Below, in pieces: positions 1 to 5,887 of a DNA stretch of 6,506 nucleotides (its first letter is position 1; the number at the start of each line of letters is the position of its first letter). Below the pieces are notes generated by a model. The model made no database searches, was not told the DNA's origin, and saw only the letters and a program-made list of their open reading frames with translations. The DNA lies in contig JAWODN010000023.1 in assembly GCA_046483285.1 (NCBI GenBank), positions 1 through 6,506 on the forward strand, read 5' to 3'. The position numbers were made by a program, and so were the translations under genes. The stretch comes from CAYRTV01 sp046483285 (GTDB lineage: Bacteria > Acidobacteriota > Aminicenantia > Aminicenantales > Aminicenantaceae).

Positions 1-172
1 TTTCTACATATGTTCTAATGTAACTGGCTCCTGGTGCATAAGGTGACATTTTCGCCAAACGGTCTAATTCCTTATTTGCCTTTTCTCGGGCCTTATCCGA
101 CATATTTGATTCTCTGATTTTCTTTCTTAATTCTTGTATTTCACTCCGCTGGCCCGGTTTTGCCCCCAATTT
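1..172 (-). pseudogene. lon: Lon protease fragment (internal region), probably a decayed lon copy
   Basis: Read on the minus strand, this frame gives a stretch typical of the coiled region of bacterial Lon (ATP-dependent AAA+ serine protease) just before the conserved IRTY/VRNYIDW segment. Recognisable pieces are EIQELRKKI, KAREKANKELDRL, KMSPYAPGAS and YIRTYVE, equivalent to roughly residues 210-270 of a typical Lon of about 780 aa. The frame is stopped by TAA at 173-175, so the 200 or so N-terminal residues of a normal Lon are not joined to it. No start codon with a ribosome binding site explains it as a complete gene. The rest of the gene, with the ATPase and protease domains, would lie beyond the left edge. 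Lon homology is recognised by eye from family knowledge. That this copy is dead is an inference: an N-terminally truncated variant starting at TTG 167-169 cannot be excluded, but that start has no Shine-Dalgarno sequence. Confidence 0.6.
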
Positions 173-187
173 TTATTCTCTTTTTTG

Positions 188-217
188 TTGACCGGACATA
201 TTTTTTGTGTCTATGAT
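188..217 (+). promoter_or_regulatory. Candidate sigma70-type promoter for the 368-1525 gene
   Basis: A -35-like TTGACC (188-193) and a -10-like TATGAT (212-217) are separated by 18 bp, the second with one mismatch to TATAAT and the first with one to TTGACA. Transcription would start near 224, giving a 5' leader of about 140 nt before the gene at 368. It lies on top of what may be decayed lon sequence, so the match could be chance in AT-rich DNA. Confidence 0.35.
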
Positions 218-239
218 AGGTGATGAAGTCGCTTAGAGG

Positions 240-297
240 ATGGGAATTTGATGAAATGGAGGGAAAATCAACAGCAACAGAAAAACCAAATTCCTAT
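240..297 (+). promoter_or_regulatory. Long-range stem-loop in the 5' leader of the LolA-like gene
   Basis: GGAATTTG (243-250) is perfectly complementary to CAAATTCC (287-294). Three more pairs outside it (242-295 as G-U, 241-296, 240-297) make an 11-bp stem around a 36-nt purine-rich loop. It sits between the candidate promoter and the ribosome binding site at 354-360 and would be transcribed as leader RNA. No known riboswitch or attenuator is recognised, and there is no T-run after it, so it is not a terminator. Confidence 0.3.
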
Positions 298-367
298 GGT
301 GTAGGGAGAGAGCGAATGAATAATGGAGGTTCTTAAAACAATATAAAAAAAATAAGGAGGAGATATT

Positions 368-1525
368 ATGAGAATAAAATTTATTAAAGGTTTTATCACA
401 GCATTAGCTCTACTTATGTTTTTCGGCTGTCCGTCAAATTCTAACGCAGACGCGGAAGGTTTTACAGCGGACATGATTCAAAAAGTAGACAACAGAACTA
501 TCGAAGGAAAGCTATTTGTGCAAGGAACTCAACACCGGATGGACTTGGAAGAAAACGGAGAAAAATTAAGCATTCTGGTGGACCGAAAAAGCGGCAAAAC
601 AACTATAGTGATTCATTCGCAAAAAGCCGCGCGGGAAATCGCGAACACCAGTCTCCAAAGCCTTTCGAATAACCCCTTTGAATCTTATAAAACTTTAATC
701 GAAAAACACTCTTCGAGAGAAAAAGGATCTGAAGTGATTAATGGATACGAATGTAAAGAAATCGAAATCTACGAAGAAGATCAAAATCTGATGACAGCCT
801 GGGTATCTGATAAACTGGATTGGCCAGTCAAAATTTCCCTCCAAGTCGAGCCCTCTCGGGAAACAGAATTGAAAAATATCAAGGAAAAAAATTTGGAGGA
901 AGATTTATTCCAGGTACCAGAAGGTTATAAACTTTCACCTATGCGCGAAACAAAAAAAGAAGAAGCGCCGGTTAAAGAGCAACCTGAAGAAACTGAAGAC
1001 CTAACCGCGAGCAAAAACGCTGTATTCAAAAAATTAGAAGAAAAAGGAATAGAACAGGAAACAGAAGACGGGACAATAAAATTAGCAAAAGTTGAAACAT
1101 CAACATTAACCGAATGCTTCCCCGGCTGGCATTTTTTCCGTGTAACAAGAGAGAAAGAAATACAGGGCGGCGGTACCTCGTTTGGCTATATTTCGGTGGA
1201 AAAAGCGGCTGTTAGTAAAGACAATAAGAACGTATATATTTTAGATAGTCCGGGAACATCTATGCCACTTAACGAGGGACTTACCATGCTTCAGAATCAG
1301 GGTATAACACTCAATAATAAAGAAGACGTAGAAAAATTAGGAGACGCTCTGACTACTATTTACTATAGGGATTCCAAAGTCGAGGGGGTCGAATCTTTGG
1401 GCGAAAACGAATGGGTAATTTACAACGGAACATCTTTTGGGAAACCGAAAGGTTTTATAGTTAAAGTAGGCAGTAACGGAGAAATTACCGAATTAAACTA
1501 CAAGTTAAAAATTAAGGAAAAATAG
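368..1525 (+). CDS. Exported LolA/DUF4412-like protein with an unrecognised C-terminal domain
   Basis: This 385-aa protein starts at ATG 368, set by a strong AAGGAGG at 354-360 with a 7-nt spacer. The N-terminus is a secretion signal: basic residues, a hydrophobic stretch at about 8-20, then FFGC at 18-21. That is a weak lipobox with Cys21 as possible lipid anchor; cleavage by signal peptidase I after Ala27 or Ala29 is the alternative. Residues of about 31-192 look like the LolA/DUF4412 fold. Supporting signs are the opening FTADMIQKV, a GKLFVQGTQHRMD hairpin, a NGYECKEIEIYE strand, WVSDKLDWPVKI, and the terminal LFQVPEGYK. Such proteins bind lipid or act as periplasmic sensors and carriers. 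An acidic Glu/Pro/Lys linker (about 195-215) leads to residues 220-385, which I do not recognise; it is beta-rich with one Cys. The gene is A-rich compared with the genes to its right and stands alone between its own promoter and terminator. The exact role is unknown. Confidence 0.85.
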   Translation: MRIKFIKGFITALALLMFFGCPSNSNADAEGFTADMIQKVDNRTIEGKLFVQGTQHRMDLEENGEKLSILVDRKSGKTTIVIHSQKAAREIANTSLQSLSNNPFESYKTLIEKHSSREKGSEVINGYECKEIEIYEEDQNLMTAWVSDKLDWPVKISLQVEPSRETELKNIKEKNLEEDLFQVPEGYKLSPMRETKKEEAPVKEQPEETEDLTASKNAVFKKLEEKGIEQETEDGTIKLAKVETSTLTECFPGWHFFRVTREKEIQGGGTSFGYISVEKAAVSKDNKNVYILDSPGTSMPLNEGLTMLQNQGITLNNKEDVEKLGDALTTIYYRDSKVEGVESLGENEWVIYNGTSFGKPKGFIVKVGSNGEITELNYKLKIKEK

Positions 1526-1549
1526 TAAGAAAAGATAAAACATCTTAAG

Positions 1550-1600
1550 AAATAAAATAGATCTTTGTCTTAAAAAGTAAGATGGAGATCTATTTTATTT
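1550..1600. terminator. Long hairpin terminator after the LolA-like gene
   Basis: AAATAAAATAGATCT (1550-1564) pairs perfectly with AGATCTATTTTATTT (1586-1600), a 15-bp stem. Inside it, TCTTA (1568-1572) pairs with TAAGA (1578-1582), and three G-U pairs bridge the two blocks. The whole is therefore nearly continuous, about 23 bp, with a 5-nt loop. It begins 25 nt after the stop codon at 1523-1525. The A-rich left arm and T-rich right arm are typical of a terminator that can work in both directions. No gene approaches it from the right on the minus strand. Confidence 0.7.
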
Positions 1601-1648
1601 ATATATGATTAAAAACATGTAATATAATAGGCTATTTAATTATCGAAA

Positions 1649-1884
1649 GTTTCCGGCCTGGAGTTCATAGCCCGGGTGACCTCACATATTCCTGATAAAG
1701 GACAGGTTATGGTGCGCTATTACGGCCTCTATGCCAATGCCCACAGGGAGCCTGCCCTTGCGAAGGCAGGGGAAAGATGAGAAAAACAGATCCTTTGTGT
1801 CCCCTTATTATTGAAGATGAAGATCCCTTTATACAATCCAAAGGATGGGCAGAGATGATAAAGAAGGTCTATGAGATCGATCCC
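1649..1884 (+). pseudogene. IS91-family (Y2) transposase C-terminal remnant, frameshifted
   Basis: Two plus-strand frames carry consecutive pieces of the C-terminal part of an IS91/IS801-type transposase. The first (1649-1747) reads LEFIARVTSHIPDKGQV, then MVRYYGLYANAHR. The second (1771-1884) reads GKMRKTDPL, then PLIIEDEDPF, SKGWAEMIKKVYEIDP. Family members carry the same motifs: SHIP..G..MVRYYG, ANAHRGK and SKGWAEMIRKVYE-DP, normally followed by a CP-CG zinc-binding pair and a short tail. Here the match is lost after 1884, so that Cys pair is gone. Upstream, a stop at 1637-1639 and the loss of similarity remove the catalytic N-terminal two thirds. The frame change is caused by the insertion at 1748-1770. 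The ATG at 1777 is an internal codon of the transposase, so the 69-codon frame it opens is not a gene. The element cannot move by itself; it marks a past rolling-circle-type transposition into this site. Confidence 0.75.
1748..1770. repeat. 23-bp palindromic insertion inside the transposase remnant
   Basis: CCTGCC (1751-1756) and GGCAGG (1765-1770) form a 6-bp GC-rich stem, with TT/AA pairs inside and a GCG loop. Deleting exactly these 23 bases joins AGG at 1747 to GGAAAG at 1771. That recreates the family motif H-R-G-K and an open frame right through the remnant. AGGG occurs on both sides (1745-1748 and 1768-1771), as expected of a short target duplication or slippage. The unit looks like a small REP-type palindrome; whether it recurs in the genome cannot be seen here. 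Confidence 0.6.
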
Positions 1885-2006
1885 GCATTCAATCACGTAA
1901 AATGTAACCGAACTCCGAGAAAAGTGAGGTTGCAATTGCTGTTCGTTTACTTGCCAGCCGGTTTTCAGGTAAGATGGACCATATAAAACTGGAGAAAGGC
2001 GGCGCC

Positions 2007-3860
2007 ATGAAAAAAACCACGATAATGATTATTATAGGCGGTTTGTTTTTATCCCTTATAGCGGCTGCAGCCTGCATAAAAGAGAAGGAGCAAGAAACAT
2101 CAACATTAGTCCAGCCGGAAGAATGGTGGTCGGTGCACCCCAGACCGGTTTATTCACAGCTGGAAAAAGTCGGGACATTTCAAGCCTGGTTTGATGTATA
2201 CCGTTTGGCTGAAGGGACCTACGCCGTTTACGAACCCAATCAGTTCGAGGAAGCGATCTGTTATTTGGTGGAAGGCAGGGACCAAGCCGCCCTGATCGAC
2301 ACCGGGACCGGCATCGGAAACATCCGTTCGGTGGCGGAAAAACTAACGGATTTGCCGGTTATGGTCATATTAACCCATGAGCACTACGATCATGTGGCCG
2401 GAGCCTGGCGGTTTGATGAAATCATCCATTACAATAGTGATGCCGCACTGAAAGTTCTGGCTCAAGGCCGGGACAATGCATCCCTGAGGAATTATATTGC
2501 CGGCGATTATCTTTGGAAACCGCTCCCGGAAGATTTCGACGGAGATACCTGGACCATTCCTCCCATCAAGCCTACCCGGCTGGTTGAAGACGGCGATCTC
2601 ATTGATCTGGGAGAGAGAGTTCTGGAAGTGATCTATACTCCCGGCCACTCACCTGGACAGATGTGCCTGCTGGATAAGTCACGAAGGATTCTTTACTCCG
2701 GAGATCACTTTTTTCCAGGCCCGCTGTATGCCCATGCTCCTGACGTTAACATCGCTGATTATATCGCATCCAATAATAAGCTGACCGCCCGGGTGGATGA
2801 ATTCGACCATATTTGTTCCGGCCATAATGATCCCTGGGTTGACAGTTCGGTACTTCCCAAGGTGAGCTCGGCTTTTGATGCTATTTTTCAGGGAGGCGGG
2901 GAGTATTCCCGGGATAAGGGCCTGCGCCGCTACCGTTTTAACGGATTCGATGTGTTGATCCGGGATGAACAAATTGAGCCGGTTAACACAAAATTTCCTG
3001 CTGTGGATGCCAACATGGTTTTTCTTTACTATACCGATCTGGAGCGGGCTAAGCAGTTCTATCAAGAAATACTCGGACTGGAAAAAGTCCTGGACTACGG
3101 ATTCGCGGCTATTTACCGTACGTCTCCTTCCGCATATGTCGGGCTGGTGGATGAAGAGCATGGAATGCATGATGCCGATGATCCCAAAACGGTCACCCTG
3201 GCCTTTGTGACTGAAGAGATTGATGAATGGTATGCGTATTTAAAATCCAAAAATGTTCCGATTCGGGGGCCGGTCAAGGACGCCACCCGGCATGCCACCC
3301 GTGGTTTCGTAGCCTTTGATCCGGAAGGGTATTTTTTAGAATTTGAGTGTTTTTTAGACGACCCGGAAAACGAACGCCTGCATAAATATCTGGAAGGCGA
3401 GGAGTTGGTCTTCCCCGGTGATGAATCCCCGCAGAGGCCCTCTCATTTAGGCCTTCAGGCCAATGTGATTTGGCTTTATTACAAAGATCTGGAGGAAGCT
3501 CAAAATTTTTACGAGGAACAATTCGGCTGCCGGCTGCTGGTGGACCAGGGATTCGCTAAAGTGTATTCTTCTTCAGCCACAGGACTTATCGGGCTTGTGG
3601 ACGAGGCTGAGGGCCTTCACCGCTTTACCGAAGAGAAGGCTGTCACTTTATCTTTCATCAGCCGGCGCGTCGACGACTGGTATATCCGCTTGGAAACTGC
3701 CGGCCAGCCCATGCTGGATGACATTATGGATATGCCGGACATACCGGTGCGGGTGTTTGTGACTACGGATCCAGGCGGATACTATTTGGAATTCGACCGG
3801 TTTCTTCTCGATGAAGCCAACAGCCAAATAAGAGGCTATCTCTCCGGATCTGCGGAGTGA
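2007..3860 (+). CDS. Predicted lipoprotein: metallo-beta-lactamase hydrolase fused to two VOC domains
   Basis: This 617-aa protein starts at ATG 2007. The start is chosen because it puts a lipoprotein signal right at the N-terminus (KK, a hydrophobic stretch at 5-22, AAAC with Cys23 as lipid anchor) behind GGAG/AAGG at 1991-1999. An in-frame ATG at 1974 would add 11 polar residues. Residues of about 55-290 are an MBL-fold hydrolase with a full dinuclear metal site: the HEHYDH motif (His124, His126, Asp128, His129), His214 in TPGHSPG, Asp233 in YSGDHFF, and His273 in CSGHND. The closest well-known relatives are glyoxalase II-like hydrolases, but the substrate is unknown. Two VOC (glyoxalase/bleomycin-resistance fold) domains follow, at about 334-455 and 484-605. 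They are tandem copies sharing LYYxDLExAxxFY, VGLVDE or IGLVDE, VTLxF and DPxGYxLEF. They lack the GlxI histidines, so they are probably binding modules. The protein probably sits outside the cytoplasmic membrane. It is transcribed alone and no promoter was found; the gene at 3929 is convergent. Confidence 0.9.
   Translation: MKKTTIMIIIGGLFLSLIAAAACIKEKEQETSTLVQPEEWWSVHPRPVYSQLEKVGTFQAWFDVYRLAEGTYAVYEPNQFEEAICYLVEGRDQAALIDTGTGIGNIRSVAEKLTDLPVMVILTHEHYDHVAGAWRFDEIIHYNSDAALKVLAQGRDNASLRNYIAGDYLWKPLPEDFDGDTWTIPPIKPTRLVEDGDLIDLGERVLEVIYTPGHSPGQMCLLDKSRRILYSGDHFFPGPLYAHAPDVNIADYIASNNKLTARVDEFDHICSGHNDPWVDSSVLPKVSSAFDAIFQGGGEYSRDKGLRRYRFNGFDVLIRDEQIEPVNTKFPAVDANMVFLYYTDLERAKQFYQEILGLEKVLDYGFAAIYRTSPSAYVGLVDEEHGMHDADDPKTVTLAFVTEEIDEWYAYLKSKNVPIRGPVKDATRHATRGFVAFDPEGYFLEFECFLDDPENERLHKYLEGEELVFPGDESPQRPSHLGLQANVIWLYYKDLEEAQNFYEEQFGCRLLVDQGFAKVYSSSATGLIGLVDEAEGLHRFTEEKAVTLSFISRRVDDWYIRLETAGQPMLDDIMDMPDIPVRVFVTTDPGGYYLEFDRFLLDEANSQIRGYLSGSAE
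3006..3840 (+). repeat. Tandem duplication encoding the two VOC domains
   Basis: The segments starting at codons 335 (3009) and 485 (3459) of the MBL-VOC gene align without gaps for at least 85 residues at an offset of 150 codons. Shared blocks include LYY-DLE-A--FY, GFA--Y, GLVDE--G-H, K-VTL-F and D-WY--L. Further on, both end in DP-GY-LEF--FL-D followed by a helix ending -YL. The DNA copies have diverged well, so the duplication is old. Four beta-alpha-beta units in one chain are enough to close a complete VOC barrel without dimerisation. Confidence 0.8.
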
Positions 3861-3928
3861 CTACTGGCCTGGATACTTCCATGGAAACATTACGGCTATA
3901 CCATATATTTATTGCGGATTCATTCATG

Positions 3929-5872
3929 TCATTTTTTTATAATCCGATATTCCGCCGGATTTTTTGCCGGTACCACAAGCTCGTCACCGTAAAAAACGTC
4001 TCCTTGCGAATTAATCAGAGCGGCTTGGCGGGCGATAAAAACACCTTCTTCGCGTAAAAGCATAAGCCGGCCGGTCAAAATCCACTCGGTTTCGTCCACA
4101 GTTGTTTCCGCTTGGGACAGGCTGAAGTCCCATTTGTCTGAGTCGGTCAGGGAGGGCGCGGATTGTAGGGTCGTGAAAACTCTCCAGCCCTGGACATTGT
4201 TGGTGATGCTCGAATAAATGGGCCGGGTTCGCCTTTCTTCCCGGGGAAGCAGGGTTTGTTCTTCCTCCCGGGAGCTCCCGTAGAGGAGACGAAATGAAGA
4301 CGGGTCTTCAACAGGGACGGAAATCAATCCTTCCGCTAGAATTTTGCGTTCCGGGTCGATAAGATAAGCACCGAATCCAATCAGGCTTTTCTTCCTTTTG
4401 AGCCAGAAAATGTCTCCCAGCAAAGTCCACTGGCGTTCGGAATCTTTATTGGAAGACCGGCTGTGAATAACCGCTTTTCCCTGTTGGAAATTGACAAGGT
4501 TTCTTTCAAATTCATTTATGGAGAATGATTTTCGTGCAGTATGGACTTCAAGACCTGGTTCGATGGTGAATATCGCGGATATATCCAGTTTTCCATGATC
4601 CGGCAGCCCCGGCTCCTGCGCATCCAGTATGGCGTCTTCCAATGAAACGACATCAGGTCTTTCCAGCCCAAGCTGCATGTACTCCAGGATAAGCAAGGTG
4701 ACAGCATCCCCGCTCCGTATCGCCATAGTCTGGATACCGTCTTTGTCCAGCTTAAAGGCTGCGGTGTGTTTTCTGTTGGTCTCCCGGTTACGGAATTCCA
4801 CCTCGCCTTCTATCCGGTTTTCGGACATTTCGAGGGCGGCTGGGTTAATCCAGACGCGGTAGTCTCCAGCCATGTGAGTCATGGTGATCTCGCCGCTGAA
4901 CCATGACGCTCCGTAAATCGGCAGTGTTCCCGCCGCAGGCATGGTAAGTTTGGAGATAGAAATTCCGCTGGAAACCAAGTCTTCAAAAATCCGGTTAAGG
5001 GCAGGCAGGGGGGCACCGCCCAAATCGAAATCCGAAGCATTGAAGCCTGTGGTTTTCAGCGTAAGGTCCGGAAAATTCGTGAACTTGGATTCATCTTTTA
5101 GATAGCACTCGAAAAGGGAAAATTTCAGCCGGACGGGAATTTGACTCATGCGGGCTCTTTCCAGCCAGAATTCAGCTTCCTTACGGACGTCCTTATTTTT
5201 ATCGGACTCGGCGGCTGTTTCCATCAGTTCCATGCCGGAATCGGGGAAAAACCGCCCCAGCAGGGACACAATCTTTTTTCTGACTGCCTGGTCAGGATCG
5301 TTTTCCAGCAGGCGGTGGTAAACAGGAAGCACGTAGTCCGGATTAAGTTCGGCCATGGATTGAAGCGCCGCAAGCTTTATGTCTTGGCTGCTTTGTTCCT
5401 GCGATACAGCCCGTTCAATATAGGTTTTATAGGTATTTTTTCCGCTTAAAACCAGCTGAGCGGCGATTTCCACTTGCAAAGCCGCGGCATCATCCCGCCA
5501 TACGCTGTCCGGGTAATTATGCATCAGCTGATTGGTTTTATCGACAGCGGCTTCTTTTAACTGAACGATAATATCTTCTCTCTCCGTCTGCTGCGACAGC
5601 ATATTCAGGCTTTGCGCCAGCCAGTAAAAAGCTTCGTCCCGAAGTTCCCCTTCCGGAAAATCTTCCAGGTAAGCTTCCAGTTTCCTGCGCGCCTGTTCCC
5701 ACTCCCGTTTGAAGACATATTCCTTGGCCGCGAAGAAGCGGTCCATCTCATCGAAAGCCGCCATTGTATTCCCGGCTGAAGCGGCATATATATCCAGCGC
5801 CAAGCCCGCGCCGGCGGTGATTCCCCATATGATAATCCATCCTGCCATGATGTGTTGTGTGACTTTTTTCAT
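3929..5872 (-). CDS. Exported TPR/HEAT-repeat protein with duplicated C-terminal beta module
   Basis: This 647-aa protein has its ATG at 5870-5872, behind GGAGG (5880-5884) with a 7-nt spacer. Residues 1-33 form a signal peptide (basic start, hydrophobic stretch at 9-26, likely cleavage after the ASA at 31-33). Residues of about 40-145 are helical and TPR-like (EWEQARRKLEAYLEDFP, then DEAFYWLAQSL), resembling periplasmic BamD/YbgF-type repeats. About 163-243 are HEAT-like repeats (VLPVYHRLLENDPDQAVRKK, DVRKEAEFWLERAR). From about 245 to the end it is beta-rich and unrecognised, with a 51-residue module occurring twice (482-532 and 597-647). No catalytic motif is seen, and only one cysteine. 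It starts 15 nt after the stop of the anti-sigma factor gene, with its ribosome binding site in that gap, so the two are co-transcribed and under control of the same sigma factor. It probably acts as a scaffold or sensor in the periplasm or cell envelope; the exact job is unknown. Confidence 0.85.
   Translation of the reverse strand: MKKVTQHIMAGWIIIWGITAGAGLALDIYAASAGNTMAAFDEMDRFFAAKEYVFKREWEQARRKLEAYLEDFPEGELRDEAFYWLAQSLNMLSQQTEREDIIVQLKEAAVDKTNQLMHNYPDSVWRDDAAALQVEIAAQLVLSGKNTYKTYIERAVSQEQSSQDIKLAALQSMAELNPDYVLPVYHRLLENDPDQAVRKKIVSLLGRFFPDSGMELMETAAESDKNKDVRKEAEFWLERARMSQIPVRLKFSLFECYLKDESKFTNFPDLTLKTTGFNASDFDLGGAPLPALNRIFEDLVSSGISISKLTMPAAGTLPIYGASWFSGEITMTHMAGDYRVWINPAALEMSENRIEGEVEFRNRETNRKHTAAFKLDKDGIQTMAIRSGDAVTLLILEYMQLGLERPDVVSLEDAILDAQEPGLPDHGKLDISAIFTIEPGLEVHTARKSFSINEFERNLVNFQQGKAVIHSRSSNKDSERQWTLLGDIFWLKRKKSLIGFGAYLIDPERKILAEGLISVPVEDPSSFRLLYGSSREEEQTLLPREERRTRPIYSSITNNVQGWRVFTTLQSAPSLTDSDKWDFSLSQAETTVDETEWILTGRLMLLREEGVFIARQAALINSQGDVFYGDELVVPAKNPAEYRIIKK
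3932..4429 (-). repeat. Two copies of a 51-residue C-terminal module in the HEAT/TPR protein
   Basis: Codons 482-532 (4277-4429) and 597-647 (3932-4084) align without gaps. Twelve positions are identical: W1, L3, G5, L10, I17, A21, L23, I24, V38, P39, P43 and R47 of the module. Many others are similar, such as D/N at 25 and 42 and F/Y at 46. The pattern is of alternating beta strands ending in VP-x-(D/N)P-x-x-(F/Y)R. The spacer is 64 residues. Confidence 0.6.
3941..3965 (+). terminator. Possible terminator for the MBL-VOC gene, inside the end of the convergent gene
   Basis: AATCCG (3941-3946) pairs with CGGATT (3956-3961) across a 9-nt loop, and the right arm runs into six T residues (3960-3965). 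It is 80 nt beyond the stop codon at 3858-3860 and overlaps the last codons of the minus-strand gene that ends at 3929. The stem is short, so strength is doubtful. The 68-bp gap at 3861-3928 itself holds no clear terminator for either strand. Confidence 0.35.
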
Positions 5873-5887
5873 CGTTTGACCTCCACG

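Noticed and set aside
150..210. Possible end of an IS21- or IS3-like element (CCGGTCAAC and AATTGGGGGC motifs on the minus strand)
   Set aside because: No matching second end, target duplication or transposase is present, and the decayed lon reading explains the same bases at least as well.
256..336. Short plus-strand frame of 26 codons starting with MEGKST in the leader of the LolA-like gene
   Set aside because: It is too short, has no Shine-Dalgarno sequence and shows no recognisable protein; it could only be a leader peptide by guesswork.
1777..1986. A 69-codon plus-strand frame with an ATG start
   Set aside because: Its first 36 codons are the internal part of the transposase remnant, and the ATG is the Met of the GKMRKT motif. 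There is no ribosome binding site, and the tail past 1884 matches nothing.
1974..2006. Earlier in-frame ATG for the MBL-VOC gene
   Set aside because: It adds 11 polar residues in front of a well-formed lipoprotein signal and has no good ribosome binding site; ATG 2007 fits better.
2370..3298. Several minus-strand and plus-strand open frames inside the MBL-VOC gene
   Set aside because: They lie opposite or out of frame with a clearly conserved coding region and resemble no protein; they are shadows.
3842..3857. Small inverted repeat CTCCG/CGGAG just before the MBL-VOC stop codon
   Set aside because: The stem is only 5 bp with no T-run on either strand, so it does not qualify as a terminator.
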